From Clostridiales bacterium (GTDB lineage: Bacteria; Bacillota; Clostridia; Lachnospirales; Lachnospiraceae): a stretch of DNA of 64,000 nucleotides. Where the stretch lies: NCBI GenBank assembly GCA_019420275.1, contig JAHZHN010000003.1:62001-126000 (forward strand), read 5' to 3'. The notes under the pieces are model-generated. The model worked only from the letters and a program-made list of their open reading frames with translations, made no database searches and was not told where the DNA came from. Below, piece by piece: positions 32,125-41,272 of this stretch. The position numbers and the translations under genes were made by a program. Position 1 is the stretch's first letter. Every line of letters starts with the position of its first letter.

Positions 32125-33831
32125 TTATTCTTTTTTATGATCGGAAATTTTTTGTTCCATCCAGTCCTTTAGTTGAACAGCCTTCGCTGCAATCCATTGT
32201 CTGCGGATCAAGATAAAAATGGCAATGCCGAAAAAGAAGATGAGAGGAAACGCGATTTGAGCAATGGAAAACCAGTGACTAGCGGTTGTACTTCCTTTAT
32301 AGGTCAGCTCCATTTTATTTCCGGAAACAGAAAACTGATAAAAATCATGGACAGTTTCATTTGAATGCAGCAGTTTTGATACTTCACGGTTAGAAAGTGC
32401 CTGAGTTTTTTTCCCTGTTATTTTATTTTCAGGTTCAAGATCAACAGAAGAAGATTCGGAAGCATTAATGGACGCAAAGGTATAGGTCCCTTTGACTTTT
32501 GCACTGCCGGCGGTAAAAGCAAAACAATCCTGCAATGATGTTACCGTCCCTCGAAACGGAGAATGTTTTGTATCAGTACTCAAAGAAGTCTTTGGGAAAA
32601 TCTTTGAGAGGTCTTTGCCGCAGTCTTTGACTGAACCCTGCTGTTCAAAAGACAGAACCATGGCGGAGTCATCATCAGTCAGTTCTACATTGGAAATCGT
32701 ATCCCCTGAAAATGCTGACTTCATCTGAGAAAGCTGCTGGCCGCTGCATTCGGAATCAAAGGTAAAGGAAAATTTTCGGCGGATATCGGAAGAAGTATTC
32801 CATACAGTAATGATATCATACCTGGAAATCGGCTGTATAAATTCTCCAGAAAAGTTTAAGGATTTGCTTTTGATTTCATCATCCATGATTTCTTTGCCGT
32901 CGAAAGTATATGTGACCGGAACGGTTCCTTTTTCCTGTATAAAATTGGAAAAATCCAGCGACTCCTTGTAATCCATCTGAAAACCAAAAGGATTTCCTTT
33001 GACGGAGGACACACTGCAGGTGCCGTAAGAAGAGTCTGAATGCAATATTTCACGAGTCTTAGCAGATAAATCCGTCAGGGTTTCTGCGGAAAAAGAAATA
33101 TTTAAGATTTTACCGTCTTTCCAGCTGGACCATGAGGGATCAAAAGATTTAAAATATGCCTCGATTTTTCCAGTATTCTGATCTAGAACACTCTGGGGAA
33201 TATAAAATGAAATTTTGCGGCTCAGACTGCCGTCATCCTGAGTCTCGGTGTTCATATGGATGGAAGATAATGGAGTATATTTCATTTCATCAATGGAAAT
33301 CTTATTCTTTGTAGTATAAGTTTTTCCGCTGACGGAAATGGTCGTCTCTTTCAGATTCATGAATTCTTCTGCAGAATCTTTATCTACATAATTCTTTTCA
33401 TACAAGGCAGTGTACAGCCAGGTCATAAGATCAGTAGAAGAAAAATTTTCCTTATAAATTAAGCCAGATACGAAAGGAGAAGCTCCATACTGCCAAGTGA
33501 TCTTTGGTGCGAAATTCAGGATTTTTTCTACCTTTTCCTGATAGTCATCCAGAGAAGAAAAAGACAGAGAAAAAGTATAGACCCAGCTATCATCCTTCAA
33601 CTTTTTTTTATAGGTAAGCTGGGAAGGACATGCATCTTGGATCGTATGATCCAAATCTTCCTGCGTTCCGTTAAAATAGCGCTGAAAGTCGCGAGAAGAA
33701 AAGGTACAGGACATAGTCCTAGTACCCGAGAAATTCTCATCGATATTGACTTCGCTGGTAAGTTCCACACCGCATCCGGATAATAGGAAAAGTACCAGGA
33801 ACATACATGCTGTAAGAATTTTTTTCTTCAT
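32125..33831 (-). CDS. Unrecognised lipoprotein with C-terminal membrane anchor
   Basis: A 568-residue protein starting with a lipoprotein signal (MKKKILTACMFLVLFLLSGC, lipobox LSGC, Cys20). The long extracytoplasmic part is rich in Ser/Thr and beta-strand-like text, with NIDENFSGTRTMSCTFSS near the start. Near the end a membrane span (IAQIAFPLIFFFGIAIFILI) is followed by a basic tail (RRQW...KDWMEQKISDHKKE). I do not recognise a family. It lies 11 bases after argH on the same strand with its own AAGAGG site, so it may be co-transcribed, though no arginine link is evident. Topology suggests a surface protein tethered at both ends. Confidence 0.8.
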   Translation of the reverse strand: MKKKILTACMFLVLFLLSGCGVELTSEVNIDENFSGTRTMSCTFSSRDFQRYFNGTQEDLDHTIQDACPSQLTYKKKLKDDSWVYTFSLSFSSLDDYQEKVEKILNFAPKITWQYGASPFVSGLIYKENFSSTDLMTWLYTALYEKNYVDKDSAEEFMNLKETTISVSGKTYTTKNKISIDEMKYTPLSSIHMNTETQDDGSLSRKISFYIPQSVLDQNTGKIEAYFKSFDPSWSSWKDGKILNISFSAETLTDLSAKTREILHSDSSYGTCSVSSVKGNPFGFQMDYKESLDFSNFIQEKGTVPVTYTFDGKEIMDDEIKSKSLNFSGEFIQPISRYDIITVWNTSSDIRRKFSFTFDSECSGQQLSQMKSAFSGDTISNVELTDDDSAMVLSFEQQGSVKDCGKDLSKIFPKTSLSTDTKHSPFRGTVTSLQDCFAFTAGSAKVKGTYTFASINASESSSVDLEPENKITGKKTQALSNREVSKLLHSNETVHDFYQFSVSGNKMELTYKGSTTASHWFSIAQIAFPLIFFFGIAIFILIRRQWIAAKAVQLKDWMEQKISDHKKE

Positions 33832-33842
33832 CGTAAAACCTC

Positions 33843-35225
33843 TTATTTCAAATCAGCCAGATATGCATCATTCAGGGCAATGACTTTTTCCATAGCAGCA
33901 TGACCTGGAGCACCAATGGTATTTCGTTTTTCAACGCAGGTCTTCATGCTGATGGCATCATAAATATCGTCCTCAAATGCTGGACTGATAGCCTGGTATT
34001 CTTCCAGAGGAAGTTCATCCAGAGAAATATCTTTTTCAATACAAAGAAGTACGAGACGTCCTACAATGCCATGAGCATCGCGGAATGGAACTCCATGGTT
34101 GACCAAATAGTCCGCTGCATCAGTCGCGTTGGTAAATCCATTCTTTGCGCTGGATTCCATTCGATCATAATTGAAAGTAATTGTTTTTATCATGCCGTTA
34201 AAGAGAGAAATGCAGCCTTTCACTGTGTCGATGGCGTCAAAAGTCAATTCCTTATCTTCCTGCATGTCTTTGTTGTAGGCAAGAGGGATTCCTTTCATTG
34301 TAGTCAGAAGGGAAGTGAGGGCGCCATATACTCTTCCAGTTTTGCCGCGGACAAGTTCTGCAATATCCGGGTTCTTTTTCTGCGGCATGATGCTGCTTCC
34401 TGTACTGAATCCGTCATCAATGGAAACAAACTGATATTCGTTGGAATTCCAGAGAATAATTTCTTCACAGAAACGGCTCAGGTGCATCATGATTGTAGAA
34501 AGAGCACAAAGCAGTTCAATTAGATAATCACGGTCAGATACAGAATCCATGCTGTTTAAAGTCGGACCATAAAATCCAAGAAGTTCTGCCGTCTGGTTTC
34601 GGTCCAGCGGATAAGTTGTTCCTGCCAGAGCCCCAGCCCCCAGAGGGCAGTAATTCATTCTATCATAAATATCACATAATCGGCTGTAATCTCTTTTGAA
34701 CATTTCCATATAAGCACCAACATGATGAGCAAGTGTCACTGGCTGTGCTTTCTGAAGATGCGTAAAGCCAGGCATAAAAGCATCAATATTGTCTTTCATA
34801 ATCTGATGAAGTGTTTCCATCAGTTCTTTTACCAGTTCCTTAATTTCAACAATCTCATCTCGTGTGTATAGTTTCATATCCAAAGCTACCTGGTCATTGC
34901 GGCTGCGTCCGGTATGGAGCTTTTTGCCTGCATCTCCGATTCGATCGATCAGATTTGCTTCTACGAAACTGTGAATGTCTTCATATTCACTGGTAATCTC
35001 GATTCTGCCATTTTCAAGATCATTCAGAATGCTGTTTAGACCGTCAATGATCTGATCACGCTCTTCTTCAGTCAGGACGCCTGTGCTGGCAAGCATCGTA
35101 ACATGAGCAATGCTTCCCTGAATGTCCTGTTTATAAAATTTCTGGTCAAAAGAAATGGAAGCGTTAAAATTGTATACTAATTGGTCAGTTTCTTTTGTAA
35201 AACGACCGCCCCATAATTGTGCCAT
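33843..35225 (-). CDS. argH: Argininosuccinate lyase
   Basis: A 460-residue enzyme of the fumarase/aspartase superfamily that splits argininosuccinate into arginine and fumarate. It begins AQLWGGRFTKETDQLVYNFN; ASISFDQKFYKQDI, HTGRSRNDQVALD and GFTHLQKAQPVTLAHH follow. The signature loop GSSIMPQKKNPDIAELVRGKTGR is near 279-301. It is encoded 3.5 kb from argG rather than adjacent to it, on the minus strand, with the unrecognised lipoprotein gene just behind it. Confidence 0.97.
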   Translation of the reverse strand: MAQLWGGRFTKETDQLVYNFNASISFDQKFYKQDIQGSIAHVTMLASTGVLTEEERDQIIDGLNSILNDLENGRIEITSEYEDIHSFVEANLIDRIGDAGKKLHTGRSRNDQVALDMKLYTRDEIVEIKELVKELMETLHQIMKDNIDAFMPGFTHLQKAQPVTLAHHVGAYMEMFKRDYSRLCDIYDRMNYCPLGAGALAGTTYPLDRNQTAELLGFYGPTLNSMDSVSDRDYLIELLCALSTIMMHLSRFCEEIILWNSNEYQFVSIDDGFSTGSSIMPQKKNPDIAELVRGKTGRVYGALTSLLTTMKGIPLAYNKDMQEDKELTFDAIDTVKGCISLFNGMIKTITFNYDRMESSAKNGFTNATDAADYLVNHGVPFRDAHGIVGRLVLLCIEKDISLDELPLEEYQAISPAFEDDIYDAISMKTCVEKRNTIGAPGHAAMEKVIALNDAYLADLK

Positions 35226-35389
35226 AAATGAAATCCTCTTTTCTGTTAGTTTTGTTTCTTTTGGTTATTTATATGCTTTTTACATTTTACACGATATGGG
35301 AGAAATTTGCCATATAAATTTGATTTTCTTAAGAATATATGGATATGGAAAAGCGCACAATAATGGAAGAAAAAAGCATAGGTGGGATT

Positions 35390-35815
35390 ATGGAAATAAG
35401 ATTACAAATAGAAAAATATATGATATTGTTTGCGATAGGCGGGATGGCCTACTTTTTTTTAGAAGTGCTGGTTCGGGGATATTCACATTATACGATGTTT
35501 TTATGCGGAGGAGCATGTTTTATCTGCTGCGGCCTGCTAAATGAAAATAAGAAAGTCAAGATTAGTTTTTTAAGTCAGATGGTACTGTCTTCAGTAATCA
35601 TTACGATATTGGAGTTAATGACTGGATTAATCGTGAATATGTGGCTCAAAATGGATATCTGGGATTATTCGAATCTTCCATATAATTTCAAAGGACAGAT
35701 TTGCCTGCTTTACTCTTTTTTTTGGTTCCTGGTTTCCAGTGCTGCAATTGTAATGGATGATTTTTTAAGGTACAAACTTTTTGGTGAAGAAAAACCTCAT
35801 TATAAATTTTTGTAA
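35390..35815 (+). CDS. CmpB-like membrane protein (putative ABC-permease-like family)
   Basis: About 141 residues from the ATG at 35390 (MEIRLQIEKYM), which has AGGTGGGATT upstream; the open frame reaches back to an ATG at 35339. Four hydrophobic segments are visible. The block GLIVNMWLKMDIWDYSNLPYNFKGQICLLYSFFWFLVS, described here as residues about 81-118, is characteristic of the CmpB-like membrane family often labelled putative ABC transporter permease. No ATPase partner is next to it and its function is not known. Confidence 0.72.
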   Translation: MEIRLQIEKYMILFAIGGMAYFFLEVLVRGYSHYTMFLCGGACFICCGLLNENKKVKISFLSQMVLSSVIITILELMTGLIVNMWLKMDIWDYSNLPYNFKGQICLLYSFFWFLVSSAAIVMDDFLRYKLFGEEKPHYKFL

Positions 35816-35892
35816 TTATATTTAAGTTGTCTATCGACAGATTTCTAATTGTCTGTTAAGGTAAAAGAAAAACAGGACAGGAGGAAATCATT

Positions 35893-36822
35893 ATGAAATA
35901 TGTTGCGGCTGGAGGAGCAGATGTGGAAGCTCCGGCAATTATACAGGGATGTATGAGGATTGACGCTTTGACACAAAATGAGCTGGATGCGCTGATCAAA
36001 AATGATCTGGAAGCAGGTGTGAATTTTTTTGATCATGCGGATATTTATGGAGGCGGTGTCTGTGAAGAGAAATTTGGTCAAATCCTGAAGCAGGAACCAT
36101 CTTTGAGAGATAAGATTCTGCTTCAGTCAAAGTGCGGCATTGTAACGGGAGAAAAAAATAACTATTTTGATTTTTCCAAAAAACATATTATCGAATCTGT
36201 GGAAGCAAGTTTAAAACGTCTGGAGACAGATCATCTGGATTATCTGCTTTTGCACCGGCCGGATGCATTGATGGAACCGGAAGAAGTAGCAGGGGCTTTT
36301 GATCAGCTGGAGAGGCAGGGAAAAGTCCTGCGGTTTGGTGTCAGCAATCAGAATCCTATGCAGATAGAACTTTTAAAGACATGTGTAAAACAGCCTTTAA
36401 AGATCAATCAGATGCAGCTCAGTGTTGCCCATACTTGTATGATCGATGAAGGAATTCAGGTAAATACAATGTTTGACGGGGGAGCCTGCAGAGATGGAAG
36501 TATTTTAAATTATGCAAGATTACATAAGATCACAATTCAGTGCTGGTCTCCGTTCCAGCATGGCGCAATTGAAGGTACATTTATGGGAAATCCAAATTAT
36601 CCGGAGATTAACGAAGCCTTAAAGATGATAGGAGAAAAATACGGAATTACTGATAGTGCGGCAGCAGTTGCATGGATTTTAAGACACCCGGCTGATATGC
36701 AGGTAATCATAGGATCCTGTAATTTAAAAAGAATACAGGAAATTGTAAAAGCTTGTGATGTGGAACTTACCAGAGAAGACTGGTACTGGGTTTACAAGAT
36801 GGCAGGAAATGTGATACCATAA
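35893..36822 (+). CDS. Aldo/keto reductase (YdhF-like)
   Basis: A 309-residue TIM-barrel oxidoreductase with GACAGGAGGAAATCATT upstream. The catalytic tetrad is visible: Asp47 and Tyr52 in NFFDHADIYGGG, Lys80 in LLQSKCG and His121 in LLLHRPDAL. The C-terminal NADPH-binding part reads VIIGSCNLKRIQEI. The closest look-alike is the E. coli YdhF subgroup. The substrate, some small aldehyde or ketone, cannot be named. Confidence 0.9.
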   Translation: MKYVAAGGADVEAPAIIQGCMRIDALTQNELDALIKNDLEAGVNFFDHADIYGGGVCEEKFGQILKQEPSLRDKILLQSKCGIVTGEKNNYFDFSKKHIIESVEASLKRLETDHLDYLLLHRPDALMEPEEVAGAFDQLERQGKVLRFGVSNQNPMQIELLKTCVKQPLKINQMQLSVAHTCMIDEGIQVNTMFDGGACRDGSILNYARLHKITIQCWSPFQHGAIEGTFMGNPNYPEINEALKMIGEKYGITDSAAAVAWILRHPADMQVIIGSCNLKRIQEIVKACDVELTREDWYWVYKMAGNVIP

Positions 36823-36845
36823 ACAAATGAAAAGGGGCTGCAGAT

Positions 36846-37292
36846 ATGAAGATAAGCAAGAATTTAAAAAGACTTTTGATTGCGCTTGTTATTATCGGAG
36901 TCTGCCTGGTGCTGTTTTATCCGTTTTCTTTTGAAAAATACATAAGAAATAAGCAGAATGTACAGATTGTTGTTACGGATTCCATTTCCCAGACTGATAT
37001 GGCAAAAGGAAGCGGCCAGGTGACAACCTATGAAGCCGGGTCAGATGAGTTCCAGAAAATCCGTGAGATTTTGGCAAATTATCAGTACCATCATACCATC
37101 AAGACCTTTGTTAACAATCCGCAGATCAGTGGAGATCCGGACGAATTCATGATGCTGATGTTGGGAGAAGACAGTCTTATTCTGACCAATGGCGGTGAAA
37201 TTTTGATCAATGGCAGGCTGTATCGAATTGGTTACGGCGATGGTGCAAAATCCCAGGATATGATAGACGAAATTAAGGCAGTCATGAAATGA
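36846..37292 (+). CDS. Small membrane-anchored protein of unknown function
   Basis: A 148-residue protein with an AGGGGCTGCAGAT site. Residues 9-27 are one membrane span or uncleaved signal (RLLIALVIIGVCLVLFYPF); the rest is an exported soluble domain of alternating strands and helices (QNVQIVVTDS, EFQKIREILANYQYH, SLILTNGGEILINGRLYRIGYG). I do not recognise the family with confidence. It follows the aldo/keto reductase by 23 bases and is closed by a terminator. Confidence 0.75.
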   Translation: MKISKNLKRLLIALVIIGVCLVLFYPFSFEKYIRNKQNVQIVVTDSISQTDMAKGSGQVTTYEAGSDEFQKIREILANYQYHHTIKTFVNNPQISGDPDEFMMLMLGEDSLILTNGGEILINGRLYRIGYGDGAKSQDMIDEIKAVMK

Positions 37293-37321
37293 GGCAACTC
37301 TGTAATCGGAAGCGGCAGAAT

Positions 37322-37363
37322 AAAAAGGATGAAATTCCAGGGAAGAAGGATTCATCCTTTTTT
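37322..37363 (+). terminator. Terminator before trpS
   Basis: AAAAAGGATGAA at 37322-37333 pairs with TTCATCCTTTTTT at 37351-37363. Confidence 0.8.
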
Positions 37364-37384
37364 ATGTTTTGCTATAGTCTTTTA

Positions 37385-37455
37385 TGGTATAATATTTGCG
37401 GATATAAACAAAGTAGATTTGCTGAAAAAGAAAGAGTGAGAACCAATTTTGGTTC
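37385..37455 (+). promoter_or_regulatory. trpS promoter and leader inverted repeat
   Basis: TGGTATAAT at 37385-37393 is an extended -10. In the leader, GAACCAA at 37440-37446 and TTGGTTC at 37449-37455 form a 7-base inverted repeat 23 bases before the ATG and just ahead of the GGAGG. The leader is too short for a T-box. Confidence 0.55.
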
Positions 37456-37478
37456 CATATAATACAGGAGGAAAGAAC

Positions 37479-38567
37479 ATGGGAAAAGTAATATTAACAG
37501 GTGACCGGCCAACTGGCCGCCTTCACGTAGGGCATTATGTGGGCTCTTTGAGAAGGAGAGTGGAACTTCAAAATTCAGGAGAATACAGCGATATTTATAT
37601 TATGATCGCAGATGCTCAGGCTTTGACTGACAATGCGGAGCATCCGGAAAAAGTCCGTCAAAATATTGTTGAAGTGGCGCTGGATTATTTGTCTGTAGGG
37701 ATGGATCCCGAAGTGACTACAATTTTTATCCAATCTATGATACCGGAATTGTTTGAGATGACAGCCTATTACATGAATCTGGTGACAGTTTCCAGGCTTC
37801 AGAGAAATCCGACAGTAAAAAATGAAATTCAGATGCGTAATTTTGAGGCAAGCATTCCGGTGGGATTTTTCACTTATCCAATCAGCCAGGCTGCGGATAT
37901 TACAGCGTTTCAGGCTAATACTGTACCGGCAGGAGAAGACCAGATGCCGATGGTTGAACAAACCAGAGAGATTGTTCATAAATTCAACAGTGTATATGGT
38001 GAAGATGTCCTTGTAATGCCGGAAATCCTTCTTCCGGAAAATAATGTATGCAGACGTCTTCCAGGAATTGACGGAAAAGCAAAGATGAGCAAATCTTTAA
38101 ATAACTGTATCTATCTGGCAGATACGGAAAAAGAAGTTCAGCAAAAAGTCATGTCCATGTTTACGGATCCGAATCATATTAAGATTACAGATCCTGGAAA
38201 AGTAGAAGGCAATACGGTATTCACATATTTGGATGCTTTCTGTAAAGACAAATATTTTGAAGAATATCTTCCGGATTATGCAAATCTGGAAGAATTAAAG
38301 GATCATTACCGCAGAGGCGGTCTGGGTGATGTAAAGATCAAGAAATTCTTAAACAAGGTTCTTCAGGAAGAGCTAAGCCCGATCCGAGAGAGAAGGGCTT
38401 ACTGGGAAAGCCGGATTCCGGAAGTTTATGAGATCCTAAAAAGTGGAAGCGAGAAGGCACAAAAGGTTGCGGCTGAGACATTAAAGAATATGCGTGCCGC
38501 TATGAAAATTAATTACTTTGATGACAGTGCGCTGATTGCAGAGCAGATTAAGAAATATCAGGGATAG
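37479..38567 (+). CDS. trpS: Tryptophan-tRNA ligase
   Basis: A 362-residue class I synthetase from ATG 37479, set by CAGGAGGAAAGAAC; the open frame continues upstream to 37449 without a better site. The HIGH-type motif is TGRLHVGHYVGS (12-23) and the KMSKS motif is GKAKMSKSLNN. The RRRVELQNSGEYSDIYIMIADAQALT stretch (about 24-49) and DQMPMVEQTREI bind ATP and tryptophan. Length and text match the larger clostridial TrpRS type. Stand-alone unit with its own promoter and terminator. Confidence 0.96.
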   Translation: MGKVILTGDRPTGRLHVGHYVGSLRRRVELQNSGEYSDIYIMIADAQALTDNAEHPEKVRQNIVEVALDYLSVGMDPEVTTIFIQSMIPELFEMTAYYMNLVTVSRLQRNPTVKNEIQMRNFEASIPVGFFTYPISQAADITAFQANTVPAGEDQMPMVEQTREIVHKFNSVYGEDVLVMPEILLPENNVCRRLPGIDGKAKMSKSLNNCIYLADTEKEVQQKVMSMFTDPNHIKITDPGKVEGNTVFTYLDAFCKDKYFEEYLPDYANLEELKDHYRRGGLGDVKIKKFLNKVLQEELSPIRERRAYWESRIPEVYEILKSGSEKAQKVAAETLKNMRAAMKINYFDDSALIAEQIKKYQG

Positions 38568-38577
38568 TCGGAAATAG

Positions 38578-38606
38578 AAAACGGGGCCAGATTGGTTCCG
38601 TTTTTT
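38578..38606 (+). terminator. Terminator after trpS
   Basis: ACGGGGCC at 38581-38588 pairs with GGTTCCGT at 38594-38601 with wobbles, followed by T6. Confidence 0.75.
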
Positions 38607-38653
38607 ATGTATAAAAAAATTTTTGCTGGTATCCAATATATAGTTATGAAACG

Positions 38654-38693
38654 AAAAAGAAACGATGCATCTCAAATACATCGTTTCTTTTTT
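38654..38693. terminator. Bidirectional terminator between trpS and argG
   Basis: AAAAAGAAACGATG is the complement of CATCGTTTCTTTTTT across an 11-base loop, with A and T tails on either side. It ends argG on the minus strand. Confidence 0.85.
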
Positions 38694-38712
38694 ATGTACA
38701 TTTGCAGACTAT

Positions 38713-39936
38713 TTATTTCTGATTTTCTTCTGCTTCTTTCATTTTCATTGCGCGAACTTTCAATGGGAGTCCAAACAGTGTAATGAATCCTTCTGCATCG
38801 TGATGGTCATATAAATCACCGGTTGTGAAAGATGCAAGAGACTCACTGTATAAAGAATATGGAGAAGTTGTTCCGGCTTTGATGATATTTCCTTTGTACA
38901 GTTTGAATTTTACTTCTCCTGTAACATATTCCTGTGTGGATTCAACGAATGCCTGGATTGCTTCACGAAGAGGAGTAAACCATTTTCCTTCGTATACAAC
39001 CTGAGCAAGTTTATTGCCCATATCTTTCTTTACTTCCATAGTAGCACGGTCTAATACAAGTTCTTCCAGCTGAGCATGTGCCTCCATCAGAATGGTTCCG
39101 CCTGGTGTCTCATAAACACCGCGGGATTTCATTCCTACTACACGGTTTTCTACAATATCAACGATGCCGATTCCGTGTTTTCCGCCTAATGCATTCAGTT
39201 TACGAATGATATCAGATACTTTCATCTTTTCACCGTTGATGGATGTAGGGATACCTTTTTCAAATGTCATTGTAACATATTCTCCTTCGTCTGGAGCTTT
39301 TTCAGGTGAAACTCCGAGAACAAGAAGATGATCATAATTTGGTTCGTTTGCAGGATCTTCGAGCTCAAGTCCTTCATGACTGATGTGCCATAAATTGCGG
39401 TCACGGCTATAGCTCTGGTCAGCAGAGAATGGAAGATCAATACCGTGCTCTTTGCAGTATGCAATTTCAGACTCACGGGAATCCATGTTCCATTTGTCAT
39501 CTCTCCATGCAGCGATGATTTTTAAGTCTGGAGCAAGGGCTTTGATTCCAAGTTCAAAACGAATCTGGTCATTTCCTTTTCCTGTTGCACCATGGCAAAT
39601 AGCAGTAGCGCCTTCTTTTCTTGCAACATCAACCAATGCTTTTGCAATTCCAGGACGAGCCATAGAAGTTCCAAGCAAATATTTGTTTTCGTATACAGCA
39701 CCTGCCTGTACACAAGGCATGATGTAGTCATCACAGAATTCATCTGTGATATCTACAATATATAATTTGGAAGCGCCTGAATATTTTGCTCTTTCTTCCA
39801 GTCCGTCCAATTCTTCTTCCTGTCCGCAGTCAACACAGCAGCAGATGACCTCATAATCATAGTTCTCCTTCAGCCAAGGAATGATGGCTGTTGTATCAAG
39901 TCCTCCGGAATAAGCTAAAACAACTTTTTCTTTCAT
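38713..39936 (-). CDS. argG: Argininosuccinate synthase
   Basis: A 407-residue ATP pyrophosphatase that joins citrulline and aspartate. The start at 39936 (MKEKVVLAYSGGLDTTAII) has TAGGAGG 10-16 bases upstream; the open frame extends 28 residues further but they are not family-like. The PP-loop AYSGGLDT (8-15), CCCVDCGQEEEL, GATGKGNDQIRFE and GIGIVDIVENRVVGMKSRGVYETPGG are diagnostic. It is divergent from argC; a promoter TTGCAA-N17-TATATT lies at 40007-39979. Confidence 0.96.
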   Translation of the reverse strand: MKEKVVLAYSGGLDTTAIIPWLKENYDYEVICCCVDCGQEEELDGLEERAKYSGASKLYIVDITDEFCDDYIMPCVQAGAVYENKYLLGTSMARPGIAKALVDVARKEGATAICHGATGKGNDQIRFELGIKALAPDLKIIAAWRDDKWNMDSRESEIAYCKEHGIDLPFSADQSYSRDRNLWHISHEGLELEDPANEPNYDHLLVLGVSPEKAPDEGEYVTMTFEKGIPTSINGEKMKVSDIIRKLNALGGKHGIGIVDIVENRVVGMKSRGVYETPGGTILMEAHAQLEELVLDRATMEVKKDMGNKLAQVVYEGKWFTPLREAIQAFVESTQEYVTGEVKFKLYKGNIIKAGTTSPYSLYSESLASFTTGDLYDHHDAEGFITLFGLPLKVRAMKMKEAEENQK

Positions 39937-39978
39937 TTTATATATCCTCCTAAGTAAATAAGTAATTGTCTGTCTAAT

Positions 39979-40007
39979 AATATACGTGATATGAGCGGGT
40001 TTTGCAA
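39979..40007 (-). promoter_or_regulatory. argG promoter
   Basis: On the minus strand TTGCAA (40007-40002) and TATATT (39984-39979) are 17 bases apart, 43 bases before the argG ATG. Confidence 0.6.
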
Positions 40008-40076
40008 GGACTTTTTTCATTTTGAATGAATATTTGTTGTAAAAGAATGAATAAAATGAAAAATAGATGTATATTT

Positions 40077-40116
40077 ATGCAAAACTATTGCATATTTTTG
40101 ATTTCAGTTGTATACT
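40077..40116 (+). promoter_or_regulatory. argC promoter with inverted repeat operator
   Basis: TTGCAT at 40088-40093 and TATACT at 40111-40116 are 17 bases apart. The -35 is one half of a perfect inverted repeat ATGCAA-N5-TTGCAT (40077-40093). The AT-rich text around it (TGTATATTTATGCA and several GAATGAATA stretches upstream at 40022-40055) resembles tandem ARG boxes, so ArgR control of both divergent transcripts is likely. Confidence 0.6.
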
Positions 40117-40176
40117 TAGGAACAATTGATGATAAAGATATAAAGAAGAAACAAAGAAAGTGCAGGGATGAAAAAC

Positions 40177-41217
40177 ATGATAAAAGCAGGAATCATTGGA
40201 TCCACCGGATATGCGGGTCAGGAACTGGTAAGGCTTCTGATGCAGCACAAGGATGCTGAAATTATCTGGTATGGTTCAAGAAGTTATATTGATCAGAAGT
40301 ATTATGATGTATTTCATAATATGTTCGAAATTGTAGATGACAAATGTCTGGATGATAATATAGAAGAACTGGCAGAAAAAGCAGATGTTGTTTTTACCGC
40401 AACTCCTCAGGGACTGTGCAGTTCTCTTGTATCAGAGGATATCTTGTCTAAAACTAAGATTATTGACCTTAGCGCAGATTTCAGAATTAAAGATGTAGAG
40501 CGTTATGAGGAATGGTATGGAATCAAACACCAGAGTCCGGAATTTATTGGAGAAGCAGTATACGGATTATGTGAGATTAACCGAGACGAGATTAAGAAAG
40601 CAAGACTGATTGCCAACCCTGGATGTTATCCGACATGTTCAACGCTCTCAATTTATCCGATGGCAAAAGAAGGGCTGATCGATATGAACAGCATTATTAT
40701 TGATGCAAAATCTGGCACTTCCGGAGCAGGACGGGGAGCCAAAGTGAATAATCTTTACTGTGAAGTTAATGAAAATATTAAAGCATACGGAGTGGCAACC
40801 CATCGTCATACACCGGAAATTGAAGACCAGTTAAGTTATGCATCCGGAGAGAATGTCGTTTTGAATTTTACGCCGCATTTGGTGCCAATGAACCGTGGAA
40901 TCCTGGTAACAGCTTATGCAAATCTGAAAAAAGAAGTTTCTTATGAAGAAATCAAAGAGATTTATGATTCCTATTATAAGGAAGAAAAATTTGTAAGAGT
41001 TCTTGAAAAAGATGTATGTCCGGAGACCAGATGGGTAGAAGGAAGTAATTATGTGGATGTTAATTTCAAAATTGACCCAAGAACAAGACGCATTATTATG
41101 ATGGGAGCGATGGATAATCTTGTCAAAGGTGCGGCAGGACAGGCAATCCAAAATATGAACTTAATGTTTGGACTGAATGAAGCAGAAGGACTGGAATTAG
41201 TCCCGATGTTCCCATAG
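40177..41217 (+). CDS. argC: N-acetyl-gamma-glutamyl-phosphate reductase
   Basis: A 346-residue NADPH enzyme, third step of arginine synthesis. The start is set at ATG 40177 (MIKAGIIGSTGYAGQELVRLL), with GCAGGGA at suitable spacing; ATG 40168 would add three residues. NADP loop: GIIGSTGYAGQE. The active-site Cys is in IANPGCYPTCS (about 144-149), and KSGTSGAGRGA and ATHRHTPEIEDQL follow. First gene of argCJBD. Confidence 0.96.
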   Translation: MIKAGIIGSTGYAGQELVRLLMQHKDAEIIWYGSRSYIDQKYYDVFHNMFEIVDDKCLDDNIEELAEKADVVFTATPQGLCSSLVSEDILSKTKIIDLSADFRIKDVERYEEWYGIKHQSPEFIGEAVYGLCEINRDEIKKARLIANPGCYPTCSTLSIYPMAKEGLIDMNSIIIDAKSGTSGAGRGAKVNNLYCEVNENIKAYGVATHRHTPEIEDQLSYASGENVVLNFTPHLVPMNRGILVTAYANLKKEVSYEEIKEIYDSYYKEEKFVRVLEKDVCPETRWVEGSNYVDVNFKIDPRTRRIIMMGAMDNLVKGAAGQAIQNMNLMFGLNEAEGLELVPMFP

Positions 41218-41272
41218 TCATCAGTAAGATAAAATCAGACAGAAAATGAACTGCAGAAAGGAATCGTAAAAT

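Noticed and set aside
37364..37478. T-box leader before trpS
   Set aside because: Only about 85 bases between the -10 and the ATG; no specifier stem or antiterminator consensus.
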